Source of the DNA: Chlorocebus sabaeus | Lineage: Eukaryota; Chordata; Mammalia; Primates; Cercopithecidae | Assembly: GCF_047675955.1 (NCBI RefSeq) | Contig: NC_132928.1 | Coordinates: 47,858,889-47,922,888, forward strand | Reading direction: 5' to 3' | DNA length: 64,000 nt | Part shown: positions 45,843 through 57,139 of the stretch, piece after piece | Numbering within the stretch: the first letter of the stretch is position 1 | Layout: the number at the start of each line of letters is the position of its first letter | Notes under the pieces: generated by a model | What the model was told of the DNA's origin: nothing | Database searches by the model: none | What the model saw: the letters and a program-made list of their open reading frames with translations, nothing else | Made by a program: the position numbers and the translations under genes

Positions 45843-46150
45843 GCTATTTGTTGCCTGTCTACCTTGATATTTTTGTTTTTGCTTTTTAAATTGTATTTTT
45901 GTTTAATAGGTCCTGTGTGCTTTATGCTTTAAAGATATTCTGTTTTGATGTCTTTCCAGGATTTGTTTCATGATTTAGAGCTCCTTTTAGCAATTTTTGT
46001 AGTGGTGGCTACAAGAATTCTCTCAGCATTTGTTTGTCTGGAAAAGACTGTATCTTTCCTTCATGTATGATGCTTAATTTTGCTGGATACAAAATTCTTG
46101 ACTGATAATTCTTTTGTTTGAGTAGGCTGAAGATAGGGCCCCAATCCCTT

Positions 46151-46870
46151 CTAGCTTGTAGGGAAATCTGCTGTTAATCTGATAGGTTTTCCTTTATGGG
46201 TTACCTGGTGCTTTTGTCTCACAGCTCTTAAGATTCTTTTCTTCCTCTTAACTTTAGATAACCTGATGGCAATGTGCTTAGGTGATGATCTTTTGTGATG
46301 AATTTCCCAGGTGATCTTTGTGTTTCTTGTATTTGGGTGTCTTAGATCTCTAGCAAGGCTGGTGAAGTTTTCCTCAATTATTCCCCCAAATACATTTTCC
46401 AAGCTTTTAGATATCACTTCTTCCTCAGGAACACTGATTATTCTTAGGTTTGGTGGTTTAACATAATCCCAGACTTGGAGGCTTTGTTCACATTTTCTTA
46501 TTCTTTTTTCTTTGTCTTCATTGGATTGGGTCAATTTGAAGACCTTGTCTTCGAACTCTGAATTTCTTTCTTCTACTTGTTCAATTCTATTGCTGAGACT
46601 TTTGAGGGCATTTTGCATTTCTATAAGTGTGTCCAATGTTTCCTGAAGTTTTGATTGTTTTTTCTTTATGCTATTTCCTTGACTATTTCTCCCTTCACTT
46701 CTTGTATCGTTTTTTGGATTTCCTTGCATTGGGTTTTGCTTTTCTCTGGTATCTCCCCAATTAGCTTAATAACCTCCTCAATTCTTTTTCAGGTAAATCA
46801 GGGATTTCTTTTGATTGGATCCATTGCTGGTGAGCTAGTGTGATTGGGGTTGGGGGGGATGTTAAAAAGC
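46151..46870 (-). pseudogene. L1PB ORF1 remnant (RNA-binding protein)
   Basis: The open 192-codon frame 46151-46729 includes a heptad-like coiled coil (LQETLDTLIEMQNALKSLSN, NRIEQVEERNSEFEDKVFKL), the RRM-containing middle (DYVKPPNLRIISVPEEE) and the C-terminal domain start (HKGKPIRLTADF). L1 ORF1p is about 338 residues, so the C-terminal end is lost to a frameshift or stop and the N terminus is uncertain. It would form trimers that coat L1 RNA. Confidence 0.88.
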
Positions 46871-46879
46871 CTTGTTTTG

Positions 46880-48335
46880 TCACATTACCGGAGTTTGTTT
46901 TCTAGTTTCCTCTTATTTGGATAGTCTCTGTCCGAGGGAAGGTCTATGGCTGAAGTCTGTTCAGATTCTTTTGTCCTATGGGTGTTCCCTTCATGCAGTA
47001 CTTTCCCCCTTTTCCTATGGATGTGGCTTCTTGAGAGTCAAGCTGCAGTGATTGTTATCTCTCTTCTGTTATCTCTCTAGCCAACCACCAAGTCTACCAG
47101 GCTCTGAGCTTGTACTGGGGGTTATCTGCACAAAATCCTGTGATGTGAACCATCTATGGGTCTCTCAGCCATAGATATCAGCACCTGTTCCAGTGGAGGT
47201 GGCAGGGAGGTGAAATGGACTTCACGAGCGTTCTTAGCTTTGGTGGTTTAATGTTCTATTTTTGTGCTGGTTGGCCTCCTACCAAAACGTGACACTTTCC
47301 AGAGAGCATCAGCTGTACTAGTATGGAGAGGAGCTGGTGGTGGGTGGGGCCCTAGAACTCCCAAGAGTATTGCCTTTTGTCTTTAGCTACCAGGTGAGTA
47401 GGGAAGGACTATCAGGTGAGGGCAGGGATAGGTGTGTCTGAGCTCAGACTCTCCTTGGGTGGTGCTTGCTGTGGCTGCTGTCGGGGGTGAGGGTGAGGTT
47501 CCCAGGCCAATAGAGTTGTGTACCTAGGAGGATTGTGACTGCCTCTGCTGAGTCATGCAGGTTGTCAGAGAAGTGGGGGAAAGCCAGCAATCACAGCCAT
47601 CACCTAGCTCCCACGCAATCCAAAGGGCTGGTCCCACTCCCACTGGGTGCCCCCCAACAGCATCAAGTCTGTTTCTAGGCAGTGGGCAAGTAGGCCTTGA
47701 GAACTTGCCCCAGGCTGCCTACCTCTCAGCTGCAAAAGAAAAGGGCTTTGATTCTTCCCCCACTGATGGAGTCTGCATGTTGGATTCATGCCCTCCCTGG
47801 AGTTCTGGCCAGGAAGTTTCTTGCCTGGTTCAAATTGTTACAAAGTTCAGCTGGAGACTTCCTCCTCCCTGTGACATTTTCCCCATGCCTCTGGCCCCCT
47901 CCCAGAGGATTCCTGTGGTGCCAGGAAGGAATGGCCTGCTTGGGGACCCTACGAGAGTTCCCAGGACCTTTCCCACTGCTTTTTCTGCCACTGTATTTTG
48001 CTCGGCTGTCTAAGTTGACTCAGTGCTCCAGGTAAGATCAGAAACTTCTCCCACAGACTAGATCTTCAGTTTCCCTAGTGGGGGGTGTGTGCTCGAGAGT
48101 GGAGGATCTCCCTTGCCCACTTTTGCAGTTTGGGCACTCACAGTATTTGGGGTGTCTCCCAGGTCATTCAGGAGCAATCTGCTTCCTTCAGAGGGTCTGT
48201 GGGTCCTCTTAGGAGTCCTGGTTTGTTCTTGCAGTTGTTCAGGAGCTAAAATTCACAGTGTGAACCTCCACATGCTGCTCTGTCTGAGTCAGGGCTGCAA
48301 TCTCGTCCTACCTCCCATCTGCCATGATGATAGGC
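46880..48335 (-). promoter_or_regulatory. L1PB 5' UTR
   Basis: GC-rich region of about 1.45 kb with the L1PB-type block GAGCTCAGACTCTCCTTGGG at 47440-47459, shared with 39748. It ends at the L1 start near 48330 (CTCCCATCTGCCATGATGA). Probable sense promoter, leftward. Frames on the plus strand at 47555-48013, 47697-48035 and 48089-48442 are composition shadows. Confidence 0.8.
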
Positions 48336-48355
48336 CAAATCCCTCTGACCTTCTT

Positions 48356-50730
48356 TTGATTAGTGTGAGTGTGGTAAATTTTTTTCCATCATTTTACTCT
48401 CAAGCTATTTGTGTCCTCTTATTTGAAGTATATTCCTTGTAGTCAGCATACAGTTGGGTCTTACTTTTTATCCAGTGTCATAATCTCTGCCTTCTAGTTA
48501 GGACACTTTGACTACTTATATTTAATGTGGTTATTAAGATGGTTAGGTTTAGGTCTATTATATTATTTGTTTTCTATTTGTTCCCTATGCATCCCCCTTC
48601 CCCCAACTTTTCCCCCTATATTTGCCACCTTTTGGAATATTTGAATAGATTTTATGATTTCATTTTATCTAAATTTTTGGATTATTAGCTATACCTCTGT
48701 TATTTTTGTATTTGTTTTAGGGTAAATAGTATACTTCTTTAACTTATTTGAGTCTACCTTCACTTCATATATAATAGAAGAAATTTGCAATAGTATATTA
48801 CTTCCCTCCTGTACTTTATGCTATTTTAGTCATCTATTTTACTTTTACAGATGTTTAAAACTGTAATAAACTAAATACCACAATGTATCATTTATGTCTA
48901 AGCAGTTAATTACTGTTAAAAGTGACTTAAATAATAAGAATATATATATATTTACCCATGTAGTTACAATTTCCATTGTTCTTAATTCTTTTTGACAGAT
49001 CTATACTTCCATCTGGTATTACTTTCCTTCTGCCTGAAGGACATCTTTTAACATTTATTATAGTGCAAATCTGCTGTAAAAAAAAGTCTTAACATTCTTT
49101 TAGTGTGAAAAAGTGTTTAGCCTTAATTTTTGAAAGATATTTTCACTGATCATAAAATTCTAGTTTGACAGTTGTTTTCTTTTAGTATTTTGAAGTGTGA
49201 CACCACCATCTTCTCAACTTGCATTGTTTCCAATGGGATGTCTGTTTTCTTTTTTATCTTTGTTCCTCAGCCATTAATGTCTTTTATTCCTCTGGTTGCC
49301 TTTAGGAATCTGTATCATTGGTTTTGAGCAGGTTTATTATTTAATGTGGTATAATTTTCTTTATTTTTTTGTGCTTGGGTTTTTTGAGTTCCTTGGATCT
49401 GTGTCTTATTGTATTCATCAAATTTGGGAATATTGCAGTCATTTTGTTCTGTAAGTATTTATTATAACTTTTTTTCTCACCATTCATTCTCATTATCTCT
49501 CTCTCTCTGTCTCTCTCTCTGTCTCTGTCTCTCTCTCTGGGTGTTCTAGTTTTAAGAATATTAAGCTGCTTGAAGATATCCCATAGCACACTGCTGCATT
49601 ATTTTTAGTTCTTTTTTTTTCTGTATGTTTCATTTTGAATAGTTTTTGTTGCTCGGTCTTTATAGTTTACTAATCTTTTCTATTGTCATCTTTAATCTGC
49701 TATTTCCAACCAGTGTGTTTTTATGTCAAACATTGTCATTTTCTTCTCTAGAAGTTTTCTTTCAGCCTTTTTCATATCAATATCTCTAGTTACTTTTTGA
49801 CTTATATAGAATACAGCCATAATAACTGGTGGTTCCATGTCCTTGTCTGCGAACTCTAGCATCTGTGTCAATTCTGAGTTCTTTTCAATTATTTGACTTA
49901 TCTCCTCATTATGTGTTATATTTTCTTGCTTCCTTTTATGGCCAGTAATTTATTTTTATTGTTGAAAGGCAAACACTGTGAATTTTACCTTGTTGAGTGC
50001 TGGGTATTTTTGTATTTCTATAAATATTCTTGGGCTTAGTTCTGGAATATAGTTAAGTTACTTGGAAACAGTTTAATTTTTTTCTGTCTGATTTTAAGGT
50101 TTGTTAGGCAGGATTGGAGCAGTTATCAGTATAGGGCTAATTATTCCATACCACTGGAGCAACAACCTGTTTGACCTAGCCATTGACCTTTGAATCTTGA
50201 GGTCTTCCATTCTGGGTATTATTAATAGGCACTATTTTTGGCCCTATGTGGATGCTGGATGCTGTCACCTCTAGTTCTTTTAGATAGTTTTAGGTAGTTT
50301 TCTTATACGTATACATTTTCAATGTTCAGTTGAATACTCAAGGGGTACATTTGCAGATATCCAAAGTACTCACACTTTCATTTTCTCTCTTTGTAACTCT
50401 TTCTCTCTGGTATTCTGTCCTTAGAATTCTACCAGCTTAGTCTCACCAGACTCTGCTTTCTCCTTCCAGCTCAAGCAGTCTGCTAGGCTCCACTCTGCAC
50501 CAGAGCCTAGAAGCTTTCTCAGGTTTCTCAGGTAGTAAGCTTGGGATAATCAATGCTTGCCTAATGCTTTTCCCATGTCTCAAAGATTATTGTCCTTCCT
50601 TTTTTTTTCCTATGTCAAGTGCTTTGTAGAACATTGTTTTATATACTTTGTCCATTTTTGGCTATTTTAAATGGGAGAGTAACATGATCTGTTATTCTAT
50701 CTTAGCCAGAAGCGGAGGTCCCAGATATTC
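48356..50730 (-). mobile_element. L1M host, 5' half (endonuclease region, ORF1 and 5' UTR; HAL1/L1M-like)
   Basis: Strongly diverged antisense L1: endonuclease-region words (TGTCCTCTTATTTGAAGTAT, TTGGGTCTTACTTTTTATCC), the ORF1 3' region (AGTCTTAACATTCTTTTAGTG, GATCATAAAATTCTAGTTTG), a degraded ORF1 body to about 50000, and the 5' UTR ending TTAGCCAGAAGCGGAGGTCC at about 50730. A HAL1-type element is the main alternative, because ORF1 and its upstream part dominate. No long open frames. Confidence 0.75.
49494..49540. repeat. (TC)n/(TCTG)n microsatellite
   Basis: ATCTCTCTCTCTCTGTCTCTC and further TCTG/TCTC units inside the L1M. Confidence 0.92.
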
Positions 50731-51144
50731 TCAGTAAGTGTGGGATCAAGCTCAATGAAATGAGCAACCAAACTTGAGAGCCACTGCTTCAGGTAAAAAT
50801 GATATTTTCACTTTCCATAATCAAACAAGCAACACAATATAGGCAAGCTTTATTTTCCTTCCTCAATTATCCAATATTAGAAGCTATTTCCTTTCCGCTG
50901 CTATGGCCCTTTGTCTAGTCTACATGATAATCAGTTTTATATTCTTTCCCTTCAATGCTAAGATCCCAGGAAGTGCTTCTTGTCATGGCCCACTTTGTTC
51001 TCTAAGTTACTCCTTCTCTCCCTCACATATAGTTATAGGTAAAGCTCACCATAACACTTTGAGGAAGATAGGTGTCAGTTATATGTTGCTGTATTTTGCA
51101 GACTGAACAACTGATGCCACAGGATTAATAAATAGCACAGGTCC
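50731..51144. other. No firm feature
   Basis: Unique sequence. A TTGAGAGCCACTGCTTC stretch near 50776 resembles a hAT terminal repeat, and ACTTTGAGGAAGATAGGTGT at 51056 is faintly MIR-like. Neither is enough to call. Confidence 0.4.
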
Positions 51145-51567
51145 TGCTATAGTTTTGATATTTGACCCTCCAAACCTCATGTTGAAATTCAATACTCAAT
51201 ATTAGAAGTGAGCCTAATGGGAAGTGTTTGGATAAAAGGGGCAGATTCCTCATGAATGTCTTGGTGCCACCCTCACAGTAATGACTGAGTTACTGCTCTA
51301 TTAGTTTTCATGAGAGACAGTTGTTATAAAGAGTCTGCCACCCCCCTCCTATCTCTCTTGCCTCCTCTCTCACCATGTGCTCTCTGCACAAGCCAGCTCC
51401 CCTTTGCCTTCCACCATGAGTGGAAGCAGCCTGAGGCCCACACCAGAAGCAGATACTGACACTATGCTCCTTGTACAGCCTGCAGAACCATGATCCAAAT
51501 AAACCTCTTTTCTTTATAAATCACCCAGCCTCCGGTATTCCTTCTTGGCAGCAAATGGACTCAGACA
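51145..51567 (+). mobile_element. MSTB-type MaLR solo LTR
   Basis: Starts TGCTATAGTTTTGATATTTG and ends AAATGGACTCAGACA. Inside are CCTCATGAATGTCTTGGTGC, CACCATGTGCTCTCTGCACA, AGTGGAAGCAGCCTGAGGCC and CCAAATAAACCTCTTTTCTT (polyadenylation signal). Complete LTR, no internal genes. Confidence 0.88.
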
Positions 51568-52794
51568 GAGGCTGAACCCCAGTTAGAGGCAGATATAGCA
51601 AGGAAATCTCTGGCTTCCCTGGGGAGTTCATAGATTTTATCAGAGGAAGGTATGCAGCCCTTGAGGGAGGACTCACTACAGCCAACTGCAGCTTGAGACC
51701 TGGAAACTAATGTCCTTTGTAATTTTGCACAGGTGAGTGTTGCTGCAAAAGCTATTCTTATGTTCAGGCTCTAATTTGAGATGAAAGTCCAGTGGTTTTT
51801 CTGTCTAGTGCACCACTTTAGCTGTCACTTCCCAATCTGAAATTCCAGTTAGAGATTTTTTTCACCTTGACTGAATTTGTGGGCAAAAAGGATACCCCAA
51901 AAGAGCTTCATAATCTCCTCATTGTCCCACATTCCAGATTCAGGGGATTCCACTGGAGAAGGTGTGACTCATTCAGGCTAATATTTAAAATGAATATACC
52001 ATGTTTATGTAATATATATTAAATGTATATTAGACTTCTTTTTATAAATGAGGACACTGAGACCCTGATGAATTCTATGGCTATGTCTGTTCAGAGAAAG
52101 CTCTATGTTATGCAGAATTAAGTGCTTGCTTAAGACCTTGAAATTGCAAAACATTCATCTCTGGCTTCACATTAGACTGCAACACACGGTAAAATAAAAA
52201 ATACCCCTAAGTGGGTGTTTCAGACACTATTATATAAAACTGCTAGAGGGGTTACCAAACTCCACCCCCTTATGAAAAGAACTCCTTAACTGCTGGTCAG
52301 ATCAACTGGAGCACAGTCAAGTTAAGCTATACTGAACTCAGCAATATATGGAATAATTTCTAATTCTACTAGTCAGAGTGGTTGGTTTGTTGTTGTTTTC
52401 AAGCTATCAGATCTTTGATAACTAAAATGAATCTAGTTATTTTATACATATTAAGCACCATATATAATTTTTAAAACCTGAAGTATCTATAAGGTGAAGC
52501 TTAATTAAGAAACAAGCCTATGTTCATCATAAGTATGTCTACAAGTAGAAATTTGCAAAGGGCAGAAAACTTGAATCAAGTTATGCAAAAACGCAAAGAA
52601 GGAGGCTGTCTTTAGAGGAATGTTTTGCCTCCTGTGTCAGTTTTGCCTAGGACTTGACTACTTCAAGTTACCTCTAATATGTGACTAGAAAGTTTAGAGC
52701 TAGAATTAGCAGAGTTCTTGGTACACAGTTGGGTGGCTGCCAAATATACAATGAATTAATGAAAGAAGAAAGGAATGAGACTCTTCTATCTGGC
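51568..52794. other. Mostly unrecognised; holds the first of two 68-bp direct repeats
   Basis: Unique A/T-rich DNA. 52020-52100 has faint MIR-like sequence (TTTATAAATGAGGACACTGAG). The 52300-52367 segment recurs at 52958-53027. Confidence 0.4.
52300..52367 (+). repeat. Direct repeat, copy 1
   Basis: GATCAACTGGAGCACAGTCA followed by AGCTATACTGAACTCAGCAAT. About 86% identical by eye to 52958-53027, 660 bp downstream. No known family recognised. Confidence 0.8.
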
Positions 52795-53207
52795 TTCTAC
52801 CTGAATCCCTGGACTCCTCACCTGTCTCCTCCACTGTTCACCATCCTTTAGATTCCCTGTTACTCTTGTTTTGTCTGAGTCATGACCTACTCATTCTTGC
52901 TTTCAGTTCTTTACACAAGCTGTTACCTTTGGCTAAGCAGTTCTTCCCCAGATCTCAGATCAGCTGGAACACAGTCAGGTTTAGCTATACTGAACTCAGC
53001 AATGTATGGCATAACTTCTAGTTATTCTTTCTTATTGACCTTTTCTGGCTTCCCAATCTAAAATGGTTCATTAGTCACCATATCACATAACTTTCCTGAT
53101 TTTCACCTTAGTATTTTCACCACCTAGTATTTTATATGTATTTTTCTATCTCCTTTACTAAAACACAAGCTCTATAATAAGTGATGTTTATATAGACCTT
53201 GTAACCT
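52795..53207 (+). mobile_element. L2 LINE 3' portion, interrupted by a 68-bp repeat copy
   Basis: CCTCACCTGTCTCCTCCACT, CACAAGCTGTTACCTTTGGC, CTTTTCTGGCTTCCCAATCT and CACCACCTAGTATTTTATAT follow the L2 order on the plus strand. Where L2 should continue between 52958 and 53027, the foreign 68-bp repeat is found. Confidence 0.68.
52958..53027 (+). repeat. Direct repeat, copy 2 (inside L2)
   Basis: GATCAGCTGGAACACAGTCA followed by AGCTATACTGAACTCAGCAAT. Partner of 52300-52367. Its position within an L2 suggests local copying or a small insertion rather than ancestral L2 sequence. Confidence 0.8.
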
Positions 53208-55155
53208 TGCACCATTGTAAGTACTTTACATAGTATTTTTTCCTCAACTTTTATTTTAGATTTGGGGGGTACATGTGCAGGTTTGTCACATGGGTAAATT
53301 GCATGTTGCTGGAGTTTGATGTACAAATGATTTCATCACCCAGGTAGTGAGCATAGTACCCAATAGGTAGGTTTTTTTTAATCTTTACCCTCCCCTCACT
53401 CAAAGCAGGCCTCAGGGTCTGTTGTTCCCATTTCTGTGTCCATATGCACTCAAGGTTTAGTTCCCACTTATAAGTGAGAATGTGTGGTATTTGGTTTTTG
53501 TTCCTGTGTTAGTTTGCTTAAGATAATGGCCTTCAGCTGCATACATGTTGCTGCAAATAACACGATTTTATTTTTTATGACTGTGTAGTATTCCATGGTA
53601 CATACACACCACATTTTCTTTATCTGGTCCATTGTTGGTGGGCATCTAGGTTGATTCCATGTCTTTGCTATTGTGGATAGTGTTATGATGAACATACATG
53701 TGCATACGTCTTTTTGGTAGAATGGTTTATATTCCTTTGGGTATATACCAAGTAATGGGATTGCTGGGTCAAATGAGAGTTATTTTTTAAATTCTTTGAG
53801 AAATCTCCAAACTGCTTTCCACAGTGGCTGAACTAATTTACATTTCCAATAGCAGTATATAAACATTCCCTTTTCTCTGAAGCCTTATCAACATCTATTA
53901 TTTTTTGAAATTTTAATATAGCCATTCTGACTGGTGCAAGATGTTATCCCATTGTGGTTTTGATTTGAATTTATCTAGTGATTAGTGATGTTGAGCATTT
54001 TTTCACATGCTCATTAACCATGTGTATATCTTCTTTTGAGAAGGTTTTGTTCATATCCCTTGTCTTTTTTTTTTTTTTAATGGGCTTGTGTTTTGCTTGT
54101 TGGTTTAAGTTATTTATAGATTCTAGATATTAGACCTTTGTTGGATGCATAGTTTGTGAATATTTCCTCCCATTCTACAGTTTCTCTTTATTCTGTTGAT
54201 AGTTTCTTTTGCTATGCAGAAGCTCTTTCATTTAATTATGACTCACTTGTCTATTTTTTGTTATTGCCATTGCTTTTGGAGACTTCATGAAATCCTTGCC
54301 AAGGCCTATGTCCAGAATGGTATTTCCTAAGTTTTCCTCTAGTATTTTATAGTTTTAGGTCTTACATTTAAGTCTTTAATCTATTTTAGGTTGATTTTTT
54401 TTATATGGTGAAAGGAAGGAGTCCAGTTTCAATCTTCTGCATATGGCTAGACAGTTATCCCAGCACCATTTATTGAATAGGGAGTCTTTTCCCTCTTGCT
54501 TGTTATTGTTGAGTTTGTTGAAGATCAGATGGTTGGTTTTAGGTATGTGGCTTTGTTTCTGGGTTTGCTGACCTATTCCATTGTTCTACATATCTCTTTT
54601 TGTACCAGAACCATGCTGTTTTGGTTACTGTAGACTTTTAGTATAGTTTGAAGTCAGGTAGTGTGATGCCTCCAGCTTTGTTCTTTTTGCTTAGGATTGC
54701 TTTGGCTATTTGGGCTCTTTTTTGGTTCCATATGAATGTTAGAGTAGTGTTTTTAAATTCTGTGAAAAATGACATTGTTATGTTTAATAGGAATAGCATT
54801 GAATCTGTAAATTGCTTTGGGCAGTATGACCATCTTAACATATTGATTCTTCTTGTCTACAAGCATGGAATGTTTTTCCATTTGTTTGTGTTGTCTCTGA
54901 TTTCTTTCAGTAGTGTTTTGTAAATCTCATGGTATTTAAATATAACAACATATTTAATCCTAACTACAATGCTATGAGATTAATATACTGTTATTATCCT
55001 CATTTACAGATGATGAAACTGAGGCAAAGTTGCTGATGAAATAGAGGCAGGGAGACATTAGAGAACTTGTTAGTAAATGGCAGGACAGGGCTTCAAATCC
55101 AGGCAGTCTGACTCCAGAGCCTGTGCTCTTAACCACTCCCTATGCCACCTCCCGC
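53208..55155 (-). mobile_element. MIR SINE, antisense, split by an L1
   Basis: Left piece 53208-53238 (CATTGTAAGTACTTTACATAG) and right piece 54938-55155 (AACATATTTAATCCTAACTA, ATCCTCATTTACAGATGATG, CAGTCTGACTCCAGAGCCTG) are one antisense MIR. The L1 at 53239-54927 is inserted between them. Confidence 0.82.
53239..54927 (-). mobile_element. 5'-truncated L1 (older L1PA/L1PB) with TSD
   Basis: Antisense L1 of 1.69 kb, comprising 3' UTR (TTTAGATTTGGGGGGTACAT) and the ORF2 C-terminal region up to TCAGTAGTGTTTTGTAAAT, where it is 5' truncated. CATAGTATTT (53229-53238) and CATGGTATTT (54928-54937) are the TSD, 9/10. Frames at 53468-53695 (MEYYTVIKN) and 54638-54841 (TFIWNQKRAQIAKAIL) are ORF2 relics. 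The poly-A tail is lost, leaving only a short T-rich stretch. Confidence 0.93.
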
Positions 55156-55219
55156 ACAGAGTTGGGGACTGCTGGTCAGGGCCCTCTAAGAAGCAGACAT
55201 CAAGATGGGGTTAGAGATG

Positions 55220-55624
55220 TGATATAGTTTAGATGTTTGTCACCTCCAAATCTCATGTTGAAATGTAATCCCCAATGTTGGAGGTAGGGCCCTGTGGGAG
55301 ATGTTTGTGTGTGGCTGTGGATCCCTCATGAATGTCTTGGTGCTGTCCTCATGATAGTGAGTGAGTTCTCATGAGATCTGGTTGTTTAAAAGTGTGTGGC
55401 ACCTCCCCACTTCTCTCTCTTGCTCCTGCTCTCACCATGTGAGATGCCTGCTCCCTTTTTACCTTCTCCCATGATAGTAAGTTTCTTGAGGCCCTCACTG
55501 AAGAAAAAATGCTAGAGCCATGCCTATAAAGCCTACAAAACCTTGGGCCAATTAAAACTCTTCTCTTTATAAATTACCCAGCCTCAGATATTTCTTTATA
55601 TCAACACAAAAATGGTCTAATACA
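55220..55624 (+). mobile_element. MST-type MaLR solo LTR
   Basis: TGATATAGTTTAGATGTTTG start, AATGGTCTAATACA end, with ATCCCTCATGAATGTCTTGG, TGAGTTCTCATGAGATCTGG and CTTTATAAATTACCCAGCCTC. About 405 bp, complete. No internal sequence. Confidence 0.87.
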
Positions 55625-55685
55625 GGACACAAGAGATTTACTGGGGGAAACACTAGCAAGGGAATATGGGGAAGAAACCAGAGAG

Positions 55686-55973
55686 GGCCGGGCGCGGTGG
55701 CTCATGCCTGTAATCCCAGCACTTTGGGAGGCCGAGGCGGGCAGATCACAAGGTCAGGAAATCGAGACCACAGTGAAACCCCGTCTCTACTAAAAATACA
55801 AAAAATTAGCCGGGCGCGGTTGTGGGGGCCTGTAGTCCCAGCTACTCGGGAGGCTGAGCCAGGAGAATGGCGGGAACCCAGGAGGCGGAGCTTGCAGTGA
55901 GCCGAGATCGCGCCACTGTACTCCAGCCTGGGCGACAGAGCGAGACTCCATCTCAAAAAAAAAAAAAAAAAAA
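55686..55973 (+). mobile_element. AluY-like SINE with perfect 14-bp TSD
   Basis: GGCCGGGCGCGGTGGCTCAT start, A-tail of 21 A at 55955-55975 including TSD-adjacent bases. The body matches the youngest Alu class (GGCGGAGCTTGCAGTGAGCC and CAGAGCGAGACTCCATCTC), but about 12 bases are missing after GAAATCGAGACCA. AAGAAACCAGAGAG at 55672-55685 and 55974-55987 is an exact TSD. CpGs are largely retained, indicating a recent insertion. Confidence 0.96.
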
Positions 55974-55987
55974 AAGAAACCAGAGAG

Positions 55988-56325
55988 AACTGGAAAACAG
56001 GTTAGACCATAATGGAGTTCTGACTCTCGTGAATGAGGGAGAGTAAGAAAGACAGACCGTGGATTGCCATCTACTTTTAAGAAAGTTTCTGGAAGGCCAA
56101 GGAGTCCCTAAACCAAAGTCATTCATTATAGGAAGCCTACATCTTTCAGGATCTGGCCTATCTTTGTACCTCTGCTATGTTCAGTTAATAGCTAGAAGCA
56201 GATTATGGGAAGTGTGGCCTTGACAGGAATATTGTGGCAGATTTCAGAACACAATAACTGGGGGTGTCACTTACATTCCCTGAAATGGGAGATCTGAAAG
56301 GTGCATTTTCATGGTAACCACAGGG
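55988..56325. other. No recognisable feature
   Basis: Unique DNA, no gene evidence. Confidence 0.4.
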
Positions 56326-56329
56326 ACAT

Positions 56330-56485
56330 TGTCTTGTTCACTACCGTATCTCCAGTGCATATACCAGCATCTTACACATGGCAAGCACTCAAATATTTGT
56401 CAACTAAACACATTTACATATTCCTTGGATCATGCAAAAAGTACTCAATAATTGTCTGTCAACTATGAACAAATAAATGAATAAA
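56330..56485 (+). mobile_element. L2 LINE 3' end fragment
   Basis: TTCACTACCGTATCTCCAGTG, TTACACATGGCAAGCACTCAA and a terminal AACAAATAAATGAATAAATA tract agree with the L2 3' end. Confidence 0.65.
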
Positions 56486-56880
56486 TAAACACGAAAAATA
56501 AAAACAAGTCTCTTAAGTCCTTCACAATTTTCCCACCACCATTGCTGCTCTGGTGGAAAGTGAGAGTGGGCAAACTGGACTTAGGATCACAGGAGATAAA
56601 GTTTATCTGCTTCACCCTTTCCTCCTGGTGATGCCCCACTCAGGCAGTGATTTACAAAGATAAGTACCTTCCCCCAAGGCAAAGAATGAGACTTGGCTGT
56701 TGTTTGGGCAGGTGCATTTACAGACACTTCAGACCTGCACATTTCAAGCACTTAATCCACATGAAATAATGATACTTCACCCTCCTGAATCCATTCCAAC
56801 CTGGCCAGATATATGACTTTGTATAATGTTTCACAGAAGCTTCAGGTTGGGGCTCTAAGGCTCATGAGTTCCTTTTTTCT
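56486..56880. other. No recognisable feature
   Basis: Unique DNA preceding an LTR fragment. A TTC-rich run lies at 56875-56895. Confidence 0.4.
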
Positions 56881-56892
56881 TCTTCTTCTTTT

Positions 56893-57138
56893 CTTGGCTT
56901 AAAACAACAAAGATTTATTCTCACAGTTCTGGAGGCTAGATGTCTGAAATCAAGTTGTCAGCGGGGCTGTGTTCCCATAGGGCTGTAAAGGAGAATCCCT
57001 CCTTGCCTCTCCCCAGCTGCTGGTGGCTGTTCACAGTCCTTGCTTGGCATTCCTGGACTGCATCATTCCAGTCTCTGCGTCTGTTGTCACACGGTGTCTT
57101 CTCTGTGTCTTTCATCTCTGTATCCAAATTTCCTCCTT
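56893..57138 (-). mobile_element. MLT1-type LTR fragment, antisense
   Basis: GGCTTAAAACAACAAAGATTT, CTCACAGTTCTGGAGGCTAG and GTGTCTTCTCTGTGTCTTTC belong to the antisense MLT1A-like LTR. The 3' edge is missing and the match stops at 57138, where L1M begins. Confidence 0.72.
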
Positions 57139-57139
57139 G

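Larger units (their letters stand above)
41797..48355 (-). mobile_element. Near full-length L1PB with TSD
   Basis: Antisense L1 of about 6.5 kb, in order from the right: 5' UTR (46880-48335), ORF1 (about 46150-46870), spacer, ORF2 (about 42030-45842), 3' UTR (to 41816; TTCTTTTCCATAAATTGCTG). Imperfect duplicated flanks at 41797-41815 and 48336-48355 (three mismatches and one gap by eye) mark the insertion into the L1M. The 5' UTR shares the L1PB type with 39748-40270. Both ORFs carry stops or frameshifts, so it is not competent. Confidence 0.93.

Noticed and set aside
47555..48442. Plus-strand frames of 110-150 codons
   Set aside because: Shadows of the antisense L1PB 5' UTR; no independent coding signal.
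55697..55956. Frames with SAHCKLRLLGS-type words
   Set aside because: Typical translations of Alu sequence, not a gene.
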